Notes: generated from the sequence alone by a model not told the origin. DNA of 64,000 bases from Paucimonas lemoignei (GCF_004342585.1 NZ_SLZQ01000006.1:1-64000); one strand, 5' to 3'. Counted from the first letter of the stretch, positions 55,501 to 63,448 are shown. A program made the numbers and translations.

Positions 55501-57800
55501 AGCCGATCGCGGCCGGCGGCAACGACATCATCAGCGGGATCGTGTTCGTCGCGGGCGCAAGCTTGACCAACTATAACTTTGGCGAGAGTCCGCCAGGCGG
55601 CACCATTTCCGGCTTCGTCTATGGCGACACCAACGACAATGGCGTCAAGGACGCGGGCGAAACCGGCATTGCCGGCGTCACCGTCAAGCTGACCGGCACC
55701 GATTACACCGGCGCCGCCGTGAACCGTTCCATCACGACTGCGGCGGACGGCAGTTTCACTTTCGCCATCGTGCCGGCCAGCGGCGGCAGCGGCTATGTGC
55801 TTACCGAGACGCAGCCATCGGCCTACCGCGACGGCAAGACCAGCGTGGCCAGCGGCAACCCGGGCAACGCCGATAGCGGCAAGCCGGTTGGCGTCGGCAA
55901 CCATGACAGGATCACCAATATCGTCCTGACCAATGGCGCCGATTTCGCCAACTATCTGTTCGGTGAAGTGCCGTTGCCGACCCTGAAGCCGCCCATCGTC
56001 AATGGCTACGTGTGGATGGACCGAGCGCATAACCGCATGCGTCCGCTGGACGGGTCGCTCCAGGGCATGCCCAACTGGACAGTGCGCCTGGAAAAGAGCG
56101 GTGCGCTGATCTGCACCGTCTCGACGGATAGCAACGGCTTCTATCAGTTCGACAACCTGCATTGCCCTGGCCATGAAGCCAGCGGCTTGCCGACTGGTAG
56201 CGGCTATACGATTGTCTTCAACAAGGATGGCAATAACCTGCCGGCAGTGCCGATATCGGGCAATAACCGCGGCGATGTGCCGGCGGGCGGCGGATCACGC
56301 ATCACCAACATCACACTGAATGCGAACGATCATGTGAGCGAGCAGAATTTGCCGCTGGACCCTGCCGGCATCATCTACGACTCCATGACGCGACAACCGG
56401 TCGCGGGCGCGGCGATCTCGATTTCCGGGCCGCCTGGTTTCGATCCTGCGACGCATCTGGTCGGCGGGACGTTCGCCATGAGCCAGACAGTCGGCAGTGA
56501 CGGCATGTATCAGTTCCTGCTGCAGAACGGCTTCCCGAGCGGCGTCTATACGCTGACCGTCAATTCGCCTGCCGGTTATTTGCCGGCGCCTTCCAGCCGC
56601 CTGCCTGCCTGCGTGGGTCCGCTGACGGTCGGCCTGGTGCCGACACCGGCGCTGGTGCAAGCCAGCGATCCGGCGCCGGCCGCAAACGTGCCGATGCCGG
56701 CCAGTCCGAGCGCGTGCGCAGGCATCGTGCCCGGCGGCGCGGCGACGTCGCAGTATTACTTCAGCTTCGTGATCACCAATGGCGGGTCGGCGCCGATTCT
56801 GAATAACCATATTCCCATCGATCCGCTGCTGCCGGGCATGCTGCTGGTGACCAAGACCACGCCGAAGGTCAACGTGGCACGCGGCGACCTGGTGCCGTAC
56901 ACGATTACCGTCACCAATACCCAATCGGTAGCCTTGCCGGGCATGGCAGTACGCGACCAGATGCCGCCGGGATTCAAGTACCGCACGGGCAGCGGGCGCC
57001 TCAATGGCGCGGCGGCAGAGCCTGCCGTGTCGGGCCGCCTGCTGTCGTGGAATGGGCAGAACTTCGCGCCGCAGGAAAAGAAGACCTACACCCTGGTGCT
57101 GACGGTCGGCAGCGGCGTGGGCGACGGAGATTATGTCAACCAGGCATTCGCCGCGTATGGCGCGACCGGCGCGGTCGTCTCCAACATGGCTTCGGCCATC
57201 GTGCGCGTCATTCCCGACGCCACCTTCGACTGCCCTGACGTCATTGGCAAGGTATTCGACGACCGCAACGCCAATGGTTACCAGGATGACGGCGAGCCGG
57301 GCATTCCGAACGTGCGGCTCGCCACGCCGCGCGGCTTGCTGGTGACGACGGATGCGGAAGGGCGCTTCCATGTGCCTTGCGCCGATATTCCCAATCAGGA
57401 TCGCGGATCGAATTTCGTCATGAAGCTTGATGACCGCACGCTGCCGTCGGGTTATCGCCTGACCACGGAAAATCCGGCCGACGTGCGCATCACGCGCGGC
57501 AAGATGGTCAAGATGAACTTCGGCGCCACCGTCCACCGCGTCGTGCGCATCGAGATGGAAGACGCCGCCTTCGAAGCCGGCAAGACCGACTTAAAAGCGG
57601 AATGGCGCACGCAGATCGATGCGCTCATGGAGCAGCTGAAGGCCAAGCCTTCGGTGGTGCGCATCGCCTATCAGCGCGGCGCCGAGCAGGGCGACCTGGC
57701 AGCGAAGCGCGTCGAGGCACTGCAGGAAGAAATAAGAAAACGATGGAAGGAAATGCACGGCATGTACACGCTGGTAATTGAAACGGAGGGCGTGCAATGA
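49542..57800 (+). CDS. Giant DUF11/SdrD-B repeat surface protein with OmpA-like C-terminus
   Basis: 2752 residues. Residues 1-30 form a signal peptide (VLSVLFAVSMPVHA). About 30-1135 hold eight DUF11 modules, each with a TLTITNAGPGDAT-like core (for example NLGPNSASNV, NAGPSTAKSV). About 1136-2150 hold nine SdrD-B/Cna-B-like modules with calcium-type loops such as VDLNNNGIKDAGEPGIAGV and a closing YNFGE. A regulatory-like beta domain, a ninth DUF11 module (PKVNVARGDLVPYTITVTNT) and a tenth SdrD-B module (DDRNANGYQDDGEPGIPNV) follow. About 2665-2752 resemble OmpA (FEAGKTDLKAEWRTQIDALM, then AAKRVEALQEEIRKRW). No sortase, PEP-CTERM or autotransporter signal is present. It is coupled to the barrel gene by ATGA. 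Likely a long calcium-stabilised cell-surface fibre; anchoring is inference. Confidence 0.9.
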   Translation: MKISLSRLSGKSFGRLVLSVLFAVSMPVHAVDMLVSNFTDTPDPAVRGGNIVYTATITNNATDVAHGVKLVYALDPDTAYVSNSGGCVYASGPHTVTCSYATVNGDTSGPNSADFLTVNVTVASKASAGATVGISATVSTTDVDTAPGNNTLNQLTTLGNGADMSLSLSANPTTVAASGTLTYTAAVTNLGPNSASNVAVAVTLSPNVTYQSAGGSGWTCGASGQVVTCTRASGAVGTLPDISIGVKQTGAVTGTITTTGVVTISGSATDYNNSNDSSTANVTVTTGTDLAITKTASTATPASGQAMSFTLLPRNLGPFAATSVAVTDTLPAGFSGIGASGTGWSCGVAGQTVTCTAASYAVGASNNITVTATAPTVLSTTPFTNTAQITSATPDPHSGNDSGSASVTVLPDGVDLSITKSRSPNPVAQGSNITNTLRVANAGPRNAVTGEVTVTDTLPAGESYVSYSGSNWTCGAVGQIVTCTYNASLAVGGSSSNLVLTTTAVNAGTLTNSACVSYTNVGGQGYTDPVSGNNCVGAGVSSTVSSNAIDLQVAKTVSVDPLAWNASSLDYTLTITNAGPGDATGVVLTDVIPGYKSGATGIVASRTGGTSTATFNCTNGSTVTCTQTGGTIAAGTTAVFTITVARPMYDSSAQPGGKWTNTASVTSTDQGDTDLSNNSASVQVKVDPVADVRIQNTATPASAQAGTNATYVLTVNNAGPSTAKSVTVTDVFTIPVGTMTFISATPSAGSCAAFNAGTNTLTCSLGDIAEGGTATVTIVVRPDYMSLPPSPRTITNDATVSMTTPDSNTANNTAQSVLTVTQASLDLLVNLSDSPDPLGFVPASAGPVFPDNVVTYRNAITNRGPSVASGFVLTYAMTPPAGKKMTFLGDKLASTGQAYSNYCNNLNSQVTGPATLTITCTFPGNFILLGNNATTDLYLDFRVDTQPAPTGDAFASTVSITSSEPDSVAGNNSASQTTTVRMRSDLQLAKSARAFISGSDAATSTVQVRQPFYWVLTLTNAGPGDSQITQITDTLPAGVTLYTGGTVAPYNAAPYNSGITWSTNNGTPTSGTCSGTTTLTCNIGLLESGKVAVVRVPVVSTTTGARNNCASATTSEVDPNSANNTTICSSVTVQASSIAGTVYSDLDNSGTKGGAEPGINSVSLTLTGTDDYGNAVSRTATTNASGNFSFATLSPGSYALTETQPAAYQDGKDTAGSAGGTITGNGTGTDSISGISLAANTAATGYLFGELANATISGYVFVDLNSNAMRNITGVPATDESAGITGITISLTGTDDLGAVSATATTGANGSYSFSTLRPGTYQVQEATIVGVTHTGMTVGSKGGQDGATVIGANTAVPGATKRTVSNITVAAGDAAQNYNFGESGQGLSGYVYVDLNNNGIKDAGEPGIAGVSVTLSGTTSGGGNVCAAISPNPCTVTTGTDGAYSFAGLPASNGSGYTLTEQSQASAPLSNYTDGAESMGSLGGSAAVNDAFSGIVISLGQFGQNYNFGERAGTISGAVYYDKNDNGVRDAGETGIGSVMLTLSGTTASGANVCTILTSCTTTTAADGTFSFTGLPASNGSGYSLTETQPVYYADRTNTAGTGGGTASVVGGNSVFSGIALAAGSSVSGYLFGEKTGTLSGFVYNDANNNGAKNVGENGIAGVTVTLSGTTASGVNVCSVISGCTATTAADGSYSFTNVPNANVAGYTLTEQAQNVAPLSTYVDGMVTAGSNCGGCTTVTTSPNRIQAIPFSAANSFSGYNFAELSPASISGRVYVDLNGNGTYDAGEELGSVTLTLTGIDDLGTAVNRTVTTASNGGYSITMLRPSNGAGYVITETQPASYGDYPAATGTERGTIGGLPTGTAAQNVISAIVLPLGGSAINYNFREMPPTGSISGFVYVDANENGVKDGGEVGIAGVTVKLTGIDVNGNAASATTTTAADGRYSFNNLPASNGTGYTITEIQPLANTDRQTTIALGNPGTLGGGKPIAAGGNDIISGIVFVAGASLTNYNFGESPPGGTISGFVYGDTNDNGVKDAGETGIAGVTVKLTGTDYTGAAVNRSITTAADGSFTFAIVPASGGSGYVLTETQPSAYRDGKTSVASGNPGNADSGKPVGVGNHDRITNIVLTNGADFANYLFGEVPLPTLKPPIVNGYVWMDRAHNRMRPLDGSLQGMPNWTVRLEKSGALICTVSTDSNGFYQFDNLHCPGHEASGLPTGSGYTIVFNKDGNNLPAVPISGNNRGDVPAGGGSRITNITLNANDHVSEQNLPLDPAGIIYDSMTRQPVAGAAISISGPPGFDPATHLVGGTFAMSQTVGSDGMYQFLLQNGFPSGVYTLTVNSPAGYLPAPSSRLPACVGPLTVGLVPTPALVQASDPAPAANVPMPASPSACAGIVPGGAATSQYYFSFVITNGGSAPILNNHIPIDPLLPGMLLVTKTTPKVNVARGDLVPYTITVTNTQSVALPGMAVRDQMPPGFKYRTGSGRLNGAAAEPAVSGRLLSWNGQNFAPQEKKTYTLVLTVGSGVGDGDYVNQAFAAYGATGAVVSNMASAIVRVIPDATFDCPDVIGKVFDDRNANGYQDDGEPGIPNVRLATPRGLLVTTDAEGRFHVPCADIPNQDRGSNFVMKLDDRTLPSGYRLTTENPADVRITRGKMVKMNFGATVHRVVRIEMEDAAFEAGKTDLKAEWRTQIDALMEQLKAKPSVVRIAYQRGAEQGDLAAKRVEALQEEIRKRWKEMHGMYTLVIETEGVQ

Positions 57801-60800
57801 AAATGCCGGTTTCCTTCAACAATCTGCGTCCGACGCGGCTCGCCGTTTTGCTCGGCGCTCTCGGGCTCGTCACGCTAGGCGTGCAGGCGCAAGAGAACGC
57901 GCAGCAGGACAAGAGCAAGGCGAACGAGAGCAACCTGCGCGGCAAGATGGTCGACCGCAGCAATCTCATTAACCTGCCGACGCCATCGAGCAGCGAGCAG
58001 GATTCGACCGTGGCGACACCATCTGCGGTGCAGGTCGTCAAGGATCGAGGCGCGGCCGCAGGCAATGCCTGCGCGCCTACGGTGTCGCGCGGTGGGCAGC
58101 CGTTTTCCATCAGCGTTGACGGGCAGCCGCTCGACATGGATAGCGCACTGCAGGAAGCCGACCGCCAGCGCTGCGTCGATGTGGCGCTGGAAAAGGCTGC
58201 CGTGCAGATCAAATATGATCCGCTCAAGGTGGCGCCGGCATTGAATGTGTGGACGGCCCCGGCCGTCGCCTTGCGCGGCAAGCCTGTCGAATTCGGCACC
58301 TATACCAACTATGCCTGGTGGCTGCGCAAGGGCGAGATACGAGTGTTTCTTAAGGGCCGCAGCACGCAGGAAACGCCGCTGGCGGTGTTGCCAATTGCGC
58401 CCGGTGCGAGCCTGCAATGGCAAGTGCCCGAAGGCGCACCGGAAGAGTTGATTTATGTCTTGCGAGTCTATGATGATCAGGACCGGTTCGACGAGACTGT
58501 GCCCAAGACCCTGCGCATACTCGACCGCGCCGAAGTCGCCACGATCAATGAACGCGCTTCGCAAGAAAAGCTTGTCGGCTGGGGCGGGAATGCGCTACAC
58601 CTGAAAAACATTCCCACCTCCGGCGGCAGCGTCACTGTCAGCGGCGATAATATCAAGGCAGGGCAGGTCGTGACCGCGCTCGGCATGCCGGTGCCGGTGG
58701 ATGCCAGGGGCAAATTCGCGTTGAGGCAAATTCTGCCGGCCGGCCCGCATATGGTGGAAGTGTCGGTCAAGGATGCGCAAGGCGTCGGCACGACATTCCG
58801 CCGCAGCCTGTCGATTGCGGATAGCGACTGGTTCTATGTCGCCGTCGCCGACCTGACTGCAGGACGCGACCGTACCGCCGGCCCGGCACGGCTCGTGACC
58901 GGCGACACCAATCACTATGACAACCGCACCTGGATCGATGGTCGCGGCGCGTTCTATTTGAAAGGCAAGATCAAGGGCGAATACCTGCTGACTGCCAGCG
59001 CCGACACGCGCGAGCAGCCGTTCCGCGATCTGTTCACCAACTTCCAGTCGAAAGATCCGAACTATCTCCTGCGCCGCATCGATCCCGACCAATACTATCC
59101 GGTCTATGGCGACGACAGTACCATCGCCGACGATGCGCCAACCCAGGGCAAGTTTTACGTGCGCCTGGAAAAAGGCGATTCGCACGTAATGTGGGGTAAT
59201 TTCCTGACGGCCTGGACCGGCACCGAGCTGACGCAATACAGCCGTGGCCTGTACGGCGCCAATCTGCTGTGGAATTCCGATGGCAGCACGGCGCAAGGCG
59301 AAAAACGCAGCACGCTCAATCTGTTCGCGGCCGAGCCGGGCACCTTGCAGTCGCGCGCGGAATTTCGCGGCACTGGCGGTTCGCTCTACTACCTGCGCCA
59401 GCAAGACATCACGCAGGGATCGGAACGCGTCTGGGTGGAAGTGCGCGACAAGGATTCGGGCATGGTCCTGCAGCGCAATCTGCTGGGGCCGGCGCAGGAT
59501 TACGACATCAATTACCTGCAAGGCCGCATCACGCTGCGCGCGCCCTTGCCGTCGACAGCCGACGGCAGCACCCTGGTGCAGACGTCCAGCCTCAACGGCA
59601 ACCCGGTCTACCTGGTCGTGACTTATGAATACGTGCCGGGCCTGACGGCGATTGATGGCAACACGCTCGGTTTGCGTGCCAGCCATTGGCTCAACGACAG
59701 CGTGCGCGTCGGCGTGACTTCGTACCGCCAGGGAGAAAACGGCGCTGACCAGAATCTGCGCGGGCTCGACACGACCTTGCGCTACAAGCCCGGCACCTGG
59801 CTCAAGGCCGAAGTCGCGCGCTCCTCCGGCATCGGCAGCACGACCCTGATATCGTCCTCGGGCGGTTTCGACTACACCCAGCCCACCACGCCGACGGGCG
59901 CGGCCGCCGATGCGCGTCGCGTCGAAGCGGCGGTCGATCTGGCTGACCTGCACGAAGGCTTGAAGGGGCGCCTGTCTGCCTACTGGCAGGATCGCGAAGC
60001 CGGTTACTCGGGGCCGGGCCAGGTCACGGCGACTGGCGAAGCGGTAACGCAAACGGGCCTCGCTGCCGCCGTGCCGGTCAGCGACAATACCGAAGTCGCG
60101 GTCAAGGCCGATAAGGTCGATGCCACCAGCCAGCGAACCAACGCCGCTGAAGCGGCCGTGCGTGTCAAGGTGAATCCGGAATGGGGCGTGTCGGCAGGCG
60201 TGCGTCATGACAAGCGCAAGCAGTCGGCAGCGACAGCCGGGACAATCGTCACCGCCAGCCCGATCCTGAATCAGCTCGGCAGCCGCAGCGACGTGATCGT
60301 GCGCGTGGATTTCCGTCCGCTTGCCGAAGGCGAGAAAGCCAAGGCAGCAGCGCAGGCTGGCGCGCTGGTGCCTTCGCAGGCAGCCCAGGCAGTCAGCACC
60401 GCGACCGCCGCGACCGGGCCGGTATCGACTATGGCCGCCAGGCCTGCGACTTCCACGCCGGGCAGCGCGCCCGCCATGAACGATCCGACTGTAGCTGCCG
60501 GCATCGCCGCCGCGCGCGTGCCCGGCCTGCGCTACGAGCCCTGGGACCTTTACGGGTTCACCCAGCACACCCTGGAACGCAGCGGCACGCGCGCCAACAA
60601 CGATCGCGCCGGTGTCGGCGGCAGTTGGCAGGTCACTGACAAATTGCGCCTCGGCGCCGAAGCATCCGGCGGCAGCGGTGGCGCGGGCGGACGCTTGTCG
60701 GGAGACTATCGCGTCAACGAGCGCAGCGACGTCTATCTTTCGTACACGATGGAGACTGAGAATCCTGACGTGAATTATGTCGGGAGACAAGGCACGCTTG

Positions 60801-61795
60801 CACTGGGCAGCCACTATCGCCTCACAGAGCGGGTCGGCCTGTTCGGTGAAACGCGCTGGTCCGATGGCGCCGGACCGCAAAGTCTGACGCACGCGTTTGG
60901 CGTCGATTTCGCCGCCAGCGAATTCTGGACCTCCGGGGTCAAGTTCGAAACCGGCACCTTGTCCGACCCCTTGACGGGCGACCTCAAGCGCAACGCCGTC
61001 GGCTTATCGGCGGCCTATAAATCCGAGCGCACGAAGTTTTCGACCGCGCTGGAATACCGTGTCGACCGCGGCACCAGTCTCGGCACGGTGACCGGCACTT
61101 GCAGCGTGCCGGCAACCGTCACGCCTTGCGTCGATTCGGCATCGAATGGCGAGCGCCGCAGCTGGCTGACCAAGAATGCGCTCGGCTATCAGTACGATCC
61201 GGCTTGGCGCCTGCTCGGCAAGCTCAACATCGCGCGCAGCGTTTCCAGCCAGGGCGCATTCTTCGATGGCGATTACACCGAATTCGTGTTGGGCACGGCC
61301 TACCGGCCGACCGACAACGACCGCTGGAATGCCTTGTTCAAGTACACCTACTTTTACAATCTGCCGTCCGTGGCGCAGATCGATGGCGCCACCGGCGCCA
61401 TGCCCGACTATTCGCAAAAAAGCCATGTGTTCAATATCGACGTGATCCACGACCTGCGTCCGTGGGTGTCGGTCGGCGCCAAGTACGGCATTCGCGTCGG
61501 CAAACTCAGCCCGACCCGGACCAGAGGGGACTGGTTCTCAAGCCGTGCGGACCTCGTGGTATTGCGGGCGGATTTCCACTGGATCAGGGAATGGGATGCG
61601 GTGGTCGAGGCAAGGAGCTTGCGCGCGCGCGAGGCGGGTGACCGGCGTTCCGGTTTCCTGACGGGCTTGTATCGCCACGCAGGCGAGCATGCGAAGATCG
61701 GGGTCGGTTATAACTTCACGGATTTTTCCGATGATTTGACAGACCTGTCTTACCGCAGCCGCGGCTGGTTCATCAATGTGCTTGGGAAGTTCTAA
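57797..61795 (+). CDS. Predicted outer-membrane beta-barrel partner of the giant repeat protein
   Basis: 1332 residues; ATG overlaps the preceding stop by four bases. Residues 1-31 form a signal peptide (LLGALGLVTLGVQAQ). A periplasmic or exposed part (about 32-560) contains beta domains, for example VTVSGDNIKAGQVVTALGMP and RTWIDGRGAFYLKGKIKGEY. From about 600 alternating strands suggest a large barrel (RASHWLNDSVRVGVTSYRQG; SDVYLSYTMETENPDVNYVG), broken by an Ala/Thr-rich linker around 850-895. The last residues, WFINVLGKF, end in Phe, the usual recognition signal for BAM insertion. I know no named function. It may export or hold the preceding protein. Confidence 0.85.
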   Translation: MKMPVSFNNLRPTRLAVLLGALGLVTLGVQAQENAQQDKSKANESNLRGKMVDRSNLINLPTPSSSEQDSTVATPSAVQVVKDRGAAAGNACAPTVSRGGQPFSISVDGQPLDMDSALQEADRQRCVDVALEKAAVQIKYDPLKVAPALNVWTAPAVALRGKPVEFGTYTNYAWWLRKGEIRVFLKGRSTQETPLAVLPIAPGASLQWQVPEGAPEELIYVLRVYDDQDRFDETVPKTLRILDRAEVATINERASQEKLVGWGGNALHLKNIPTSGGSVTVSGDNIKAGQVVTALGMPVPVDARGKFALRQILPAGPHMVEVSVKDAQGVGTTFRRSLSIADSDWFYVAVADLTAGRDRTAGPARLVTGDTNHYDNRTWIDGRGAFYLKGKIKGEYLLTASADTREQPFRDLFTNFQSKDPNYLLRRIDPDQYYPVYGDDSTIADDAPTQGKFYVRLEKGDSHVMWGNFLTAWTGTELTQYSRGLYGANLLWNSDGSTAQGEKRSTLNLFAAEPGTLQSRAEFRGTGGSLYYLRQQDITQGSERVWVEVRDKDSGMVLQRNLLGPAQDYDINYLQGRITLRAPLPSTADGSTLVQTSSLNGNPVYLVVTYEYVPGLTAIDGNTLGLRASHWLNDSVRVGVTSYRQGENGADQNLRGLDTTLRYKPGTWLKAEVARSSGIGSTTLISSSGGFDYTQPTTPTGAAADARRVEAAVDLADLHEGLKGRLSAYWQDREAGYSGPGQVTATGEAVTQTGLAAAVPVSDNTEVAVKADKVDATSQRTNAAEAAVRVKVNPEWGVSAGVRHDKRKQSAATAGTIVTASPILNQLGSRSDVIVRVDFRPLAEGEKAKAAAQAGALVPSQAAQAVSTATAATGPVSTMAARPATSTPGSAPAMNDPTVAAGIAAARVPGLRYEPWDLYGFTQHTLERSGTRANNDRAGVGGSWQVTDKLRLGAEASGGSGGAGGRLSGDYRVNERSDVYLSYTMETENPDVNYVGRQGTLALGSHYRLTERVGLFGETRWSDGAGPQSLTHAFGVDFAASEFWTSGVKFETGTLSDPLTGDLKRNAVGLSAAYKSERTKFSTALEYRVDRGTSLGTVTGTCSVPATVTPCVDSASNGERRSWLTKNALGYQYDPAWRLLGKLNIARSVSSQGAFFDGDYTEFVLGTAYRPTDNDRWNALFKYTYFYNLPSVAQIDGATGAMPDYSQKSHVFNIDVIHDLRPWVSVGAKYGIRVGKLSPTRTRGDWFSSRADLVVLRADFHWIREWDAVVEARSLRAREAGDRRSGFLTGLYRHAGEHAKIGVGYNFTDFSDDLTDLSYRSRGWFINVLGKF

Positions 61796-61800
61796 TTCAA

Positions 61801-61928
61801 AGGCAGGGTAATGTTGGTCCTGCAGGGCGGCGGGAATCTCCCGGTCTTTGCGCTTGCAAGCGCAAATCCGCTCCGGCAGCGGCGAGCAGTGCTCGCCGAA
61901 ACCCTGCCTGCGCCCCGCGTCCCGCGGG
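61801..61928. other. Dense cluster of inverted repeats, multibranched RNA-like element
   Basis: AGGCAGGGT (61801-61809) and ACCCTGCCT (61901-61909) enclose several hairpins: CGGGA-ATC-TCCCG (61831-61843), the palindrome TTTGCGCTTGCAAGCGCAAA (61847-61866), CCGCT/AGCGG (61868-61882) and GGCGAGC-AGT-GCTCGCC (61881-61897). A further CCCGCG-TCC-CGCGGG lies at 61914-61928. It starts five bases after the barrel gene stop. It could be a mobile repeat, a 3' mRNA stabiliser or a small RNA. Confidence 0.6.
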
Positions 61929-61952
61929 TTCGCTTCTAGCAGGGATACCTAC

Positions 61953-61996
61953 AAATTAAAAAAGCCACCCAACAAGCCGGGTGGCTTTTTTAATTT
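61953..61996. terminator. Bidirectional terminator between the surface operon and tmRNA
   Basis: AAATTAAAAAAGCCACCC (61953-61970) and GGGTGGCTTTTTTAATTT (61979-61996) form a perfect 18-bp inverted repeat with an 8-base loop and T-runs on both strands. It ends the plus-strand operon and the minus-strand tmRNA. Confidence 0.92.
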
Positions 61997-62356
61997 GGTG
62001 GAGACGGCGGGAATCGAACCCGCGTCCAGAAGCCCTCTACAGACAGTTCTACATACTTAGCGCTGTCATTTGATTTAACCCGGACGACGCGGACGCGCAC
62101 GCTGCGGCCAGGCGAGTTACCTTAAATTTAACTTTCAGCCAAGTAACCCGACTCAAAGCGATTCCCTGTAAATGACCTCACTGCTGTTGCCAGCCCACCC
62201 CAGGGACGAGATGGTGTGAGGCTAACCGCAATTAAGCGGCTAATGCGTACGAGTTATCGTTAGCAGTTATTACTTTTCCGGTTGGATTTACGAGGTGACC
62301 AGTCCTCGGTATGCCCTGCGCTGCTTTGTAACCCCTGTCGAAACCAGGTCGTCCCC
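61996..62356 (-). ncRNA. ssrA: Transfer-messenger RNA
   Basis: The minus strand begins GGGGACGACCTGGTTTCGAC and ends with TTCGATTCCCGCCGTCTCC followed by ACCA, the tRNA-like T-arm and CCA end. The first seven bases pair with CGTCTCC near the 3' end, with one G-U pair. The resume frame encodes ANDNSYALAA then TAA (62232-62264), giving a tag of alanine plus ANDNSYALAA, ending LAA as required for ClpXP. A TACAAT box at 62371-62376 is a likely -10; a short 5' leader would be removed by RNase P. About 361 bases, usual size. tmRNA rescues stalled ribosomes. Confidence 0.97.
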
Positions 62357-62415
62357 AATGCAGAAACTCTATTGTAGCGCAGAAGATGGGGACGTGCCGG
62401 ACGGTTTCAAGTCGC

Positions 62416-62448
62416 AAAAAAACGCCGTTCAATTTTCATTGAACGGCG
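62416..62448 (-). terminator. Intrinsic terminator of the PEP-CTERM gene
   Basis: On the minus strand CGCCGTTCAA (62448-62439) pairs with TTGAACGGCG (62432-62423) around a six-base loop, followed by TTTTTTT (62422-62416). It separates the PEP-CTERM gene from tmRNA. Confidence 0.88.
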
Positions 62449-62471
62449 CTTCACATACTCGTTCGTTAGGC

Positions 62472-63386
62472 TTATTTGCGTTTTGCTTTGTGACTGCGCA
62501 TAGCGCCAGCCATCAAACCCAGGCCTGCGAGAAACAGCAGATAGGTTTCCGGCTCGGGAACGCTGTTTCCGGGAGTGCTGGAAAGCGCTACGACGCGATT
62601 ACCACCAGTCAAGCCGAAAGGATCGAGCACTTGTGAACCGACCGACCCGCATTCGTAGGAACAACCATTGGGGTCGTTCCAGTACGCGAAGCTAGAAAAT
62701 ATGTAGCTTACGGAGAAGATGTCGCCGTCAGCAAAAGTGCCTAGGTCGATGGTTCCCGTGTACGGGGCTAACTCATAAAAACATCTGGGGATATCGTTCT
62801 CGTCGCAGCTGGTTATTCCTGTTCCGATGTCAAACCCTGATTTTGTCAGATGGACTCCAGTGCCATTTTGCGAGAATATCTGGCTGGTATTCCATACCGA
62901 ATTGCCGTTGACCAGAACGCTGGCGGAAAATCCAGCTTGATAGTCACGCGTGCTCAGATCTGCAGTCCAGCCTCCGAGTGTTAAATTGATTTCGGCGATG
63001 GCAATGTTGAAGCCATAGTTTTGGGAATCGCCAGTCGAATTGGAGAAGGTGTCGCTCCAAGTTGAAACGGCATCCACACGCCCGCCAGCCCGCAAACTGG
63101 TATTTGCTCCGATGACACCAGATATATCTGAGTCGGCGGTGGCTCTCATGTACGTTGTGTGGTGCAGATCATTGCCGTAATACGGGATCGGGGGTAGGTC
63201 CGAGGCGGTCAACGAAACAGAGTTGCTGTTGCTTGCCGTTACACTGGCCGGAACGAGCCAGCTGGTATTGGCTAGCCCGAGTGTGTCATAGGAGATTGAC
63301 GCAGTGACGGTAGCGGCACTGGCAGGTAAGCCTGCAAGCGCAAGAGCTGTAAGGAAAACAGCCGATTTCAAACGTTGAGTTATCAT
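62472..63386 (-). CDS. PEP-CTERM-anchored exported protein
   Basis: 304 residues. Residues 1-24 form a signal peptide (AVFLTALALAGLPASAA). The C-terminus is a complete PEP-CTERM sorting signal: VPEPETYLLFLAGLGLMAG (Pro-Glu-Pro, hydrophobic helix) and a basic tail RSHKAKRK. Exosortase cuts within this region and the protein is sent to the surface or exopolysaccharide. The mature part is rich in Ser, Thr, Asn and Gly with few charges, as usual for such proteins, and has cysteines at CDENDIPRC and CSYECGS. The function of the body is unknown. It has its own sigma-54 promoter candidate and terminator. Confidence 0.93.
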   Translation of the reverse strand: MITQRLKSAVFLTALALAGLPASAATVTASISYDTLGLANTSWLVPASVTASNSNSVSLTASDLPPIPYYGNDLHHTTYMRATADSDISGVIGANTSLRAGGRVDAVSTWSDTFSNSTGDSQNYGFNIAIAEINLTLGGWTADLSTRDYQAGFSASVLVNGNSVWNTSQIFSQNGTGVHLTKSGFDIGTGITSCDENDIPRCFYELAPYTGTIDLGTFADGDIFSVSYIFSSFAYWNDPNGCSYECGSVGSQVLDPFGLTGGNRVVALSSTPGNSVPEPETYLLFLAGLGLMAGAMRSHKAKRK

Positions 63387-63432
63387 GAATATGGCTTCAA
63401 TTTTGTTGTCAAATTAAAAACTTTTATTGAAC

Positions 63433-63448
63433 AGCAATCTTTATGCCA
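63433..63448 (-). promoter_or_regulatory. Sigma-54 promoter of the PEP-CTERM gene
   Basis: Minus strand TGGCATAAAGATTGCT matches TGGCA and TTGCW with exact GG-N10-GC spacing. The start would be near 63423, about 37 bases before ATG 63386. PEP-CTERM genes of several betaproteobacteria are known to depend on RpoN and the PrsK/PrsR two-component system. Confidence 0.75.

Noticed and set aside
52950-56330. Regularly spaced DNA repeats that could suggest a CRISPR array
   Set aside because: They are in-frame repeats of SdrD-B protein modules of about 300-350 bases, without short identical repeats and unique spacers.
58595-60892. 765-codon antisense frame inside the barrel gene
   Set aside because: Its codon pattern mirrors the plus-strand gene; Arg/Ala/Gly-rich with no domain or signal. 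Long antisense frames are expected in GC-rich DNA.
61848-62060. Open frame ending in a GIEPASRSPLQTVLHT-like peptide
   Set aside because: It is the antisense of the tmRNA 3' end plus the hairpin element; this peptide is a familiar false protein from tRNA-like 3' ends.
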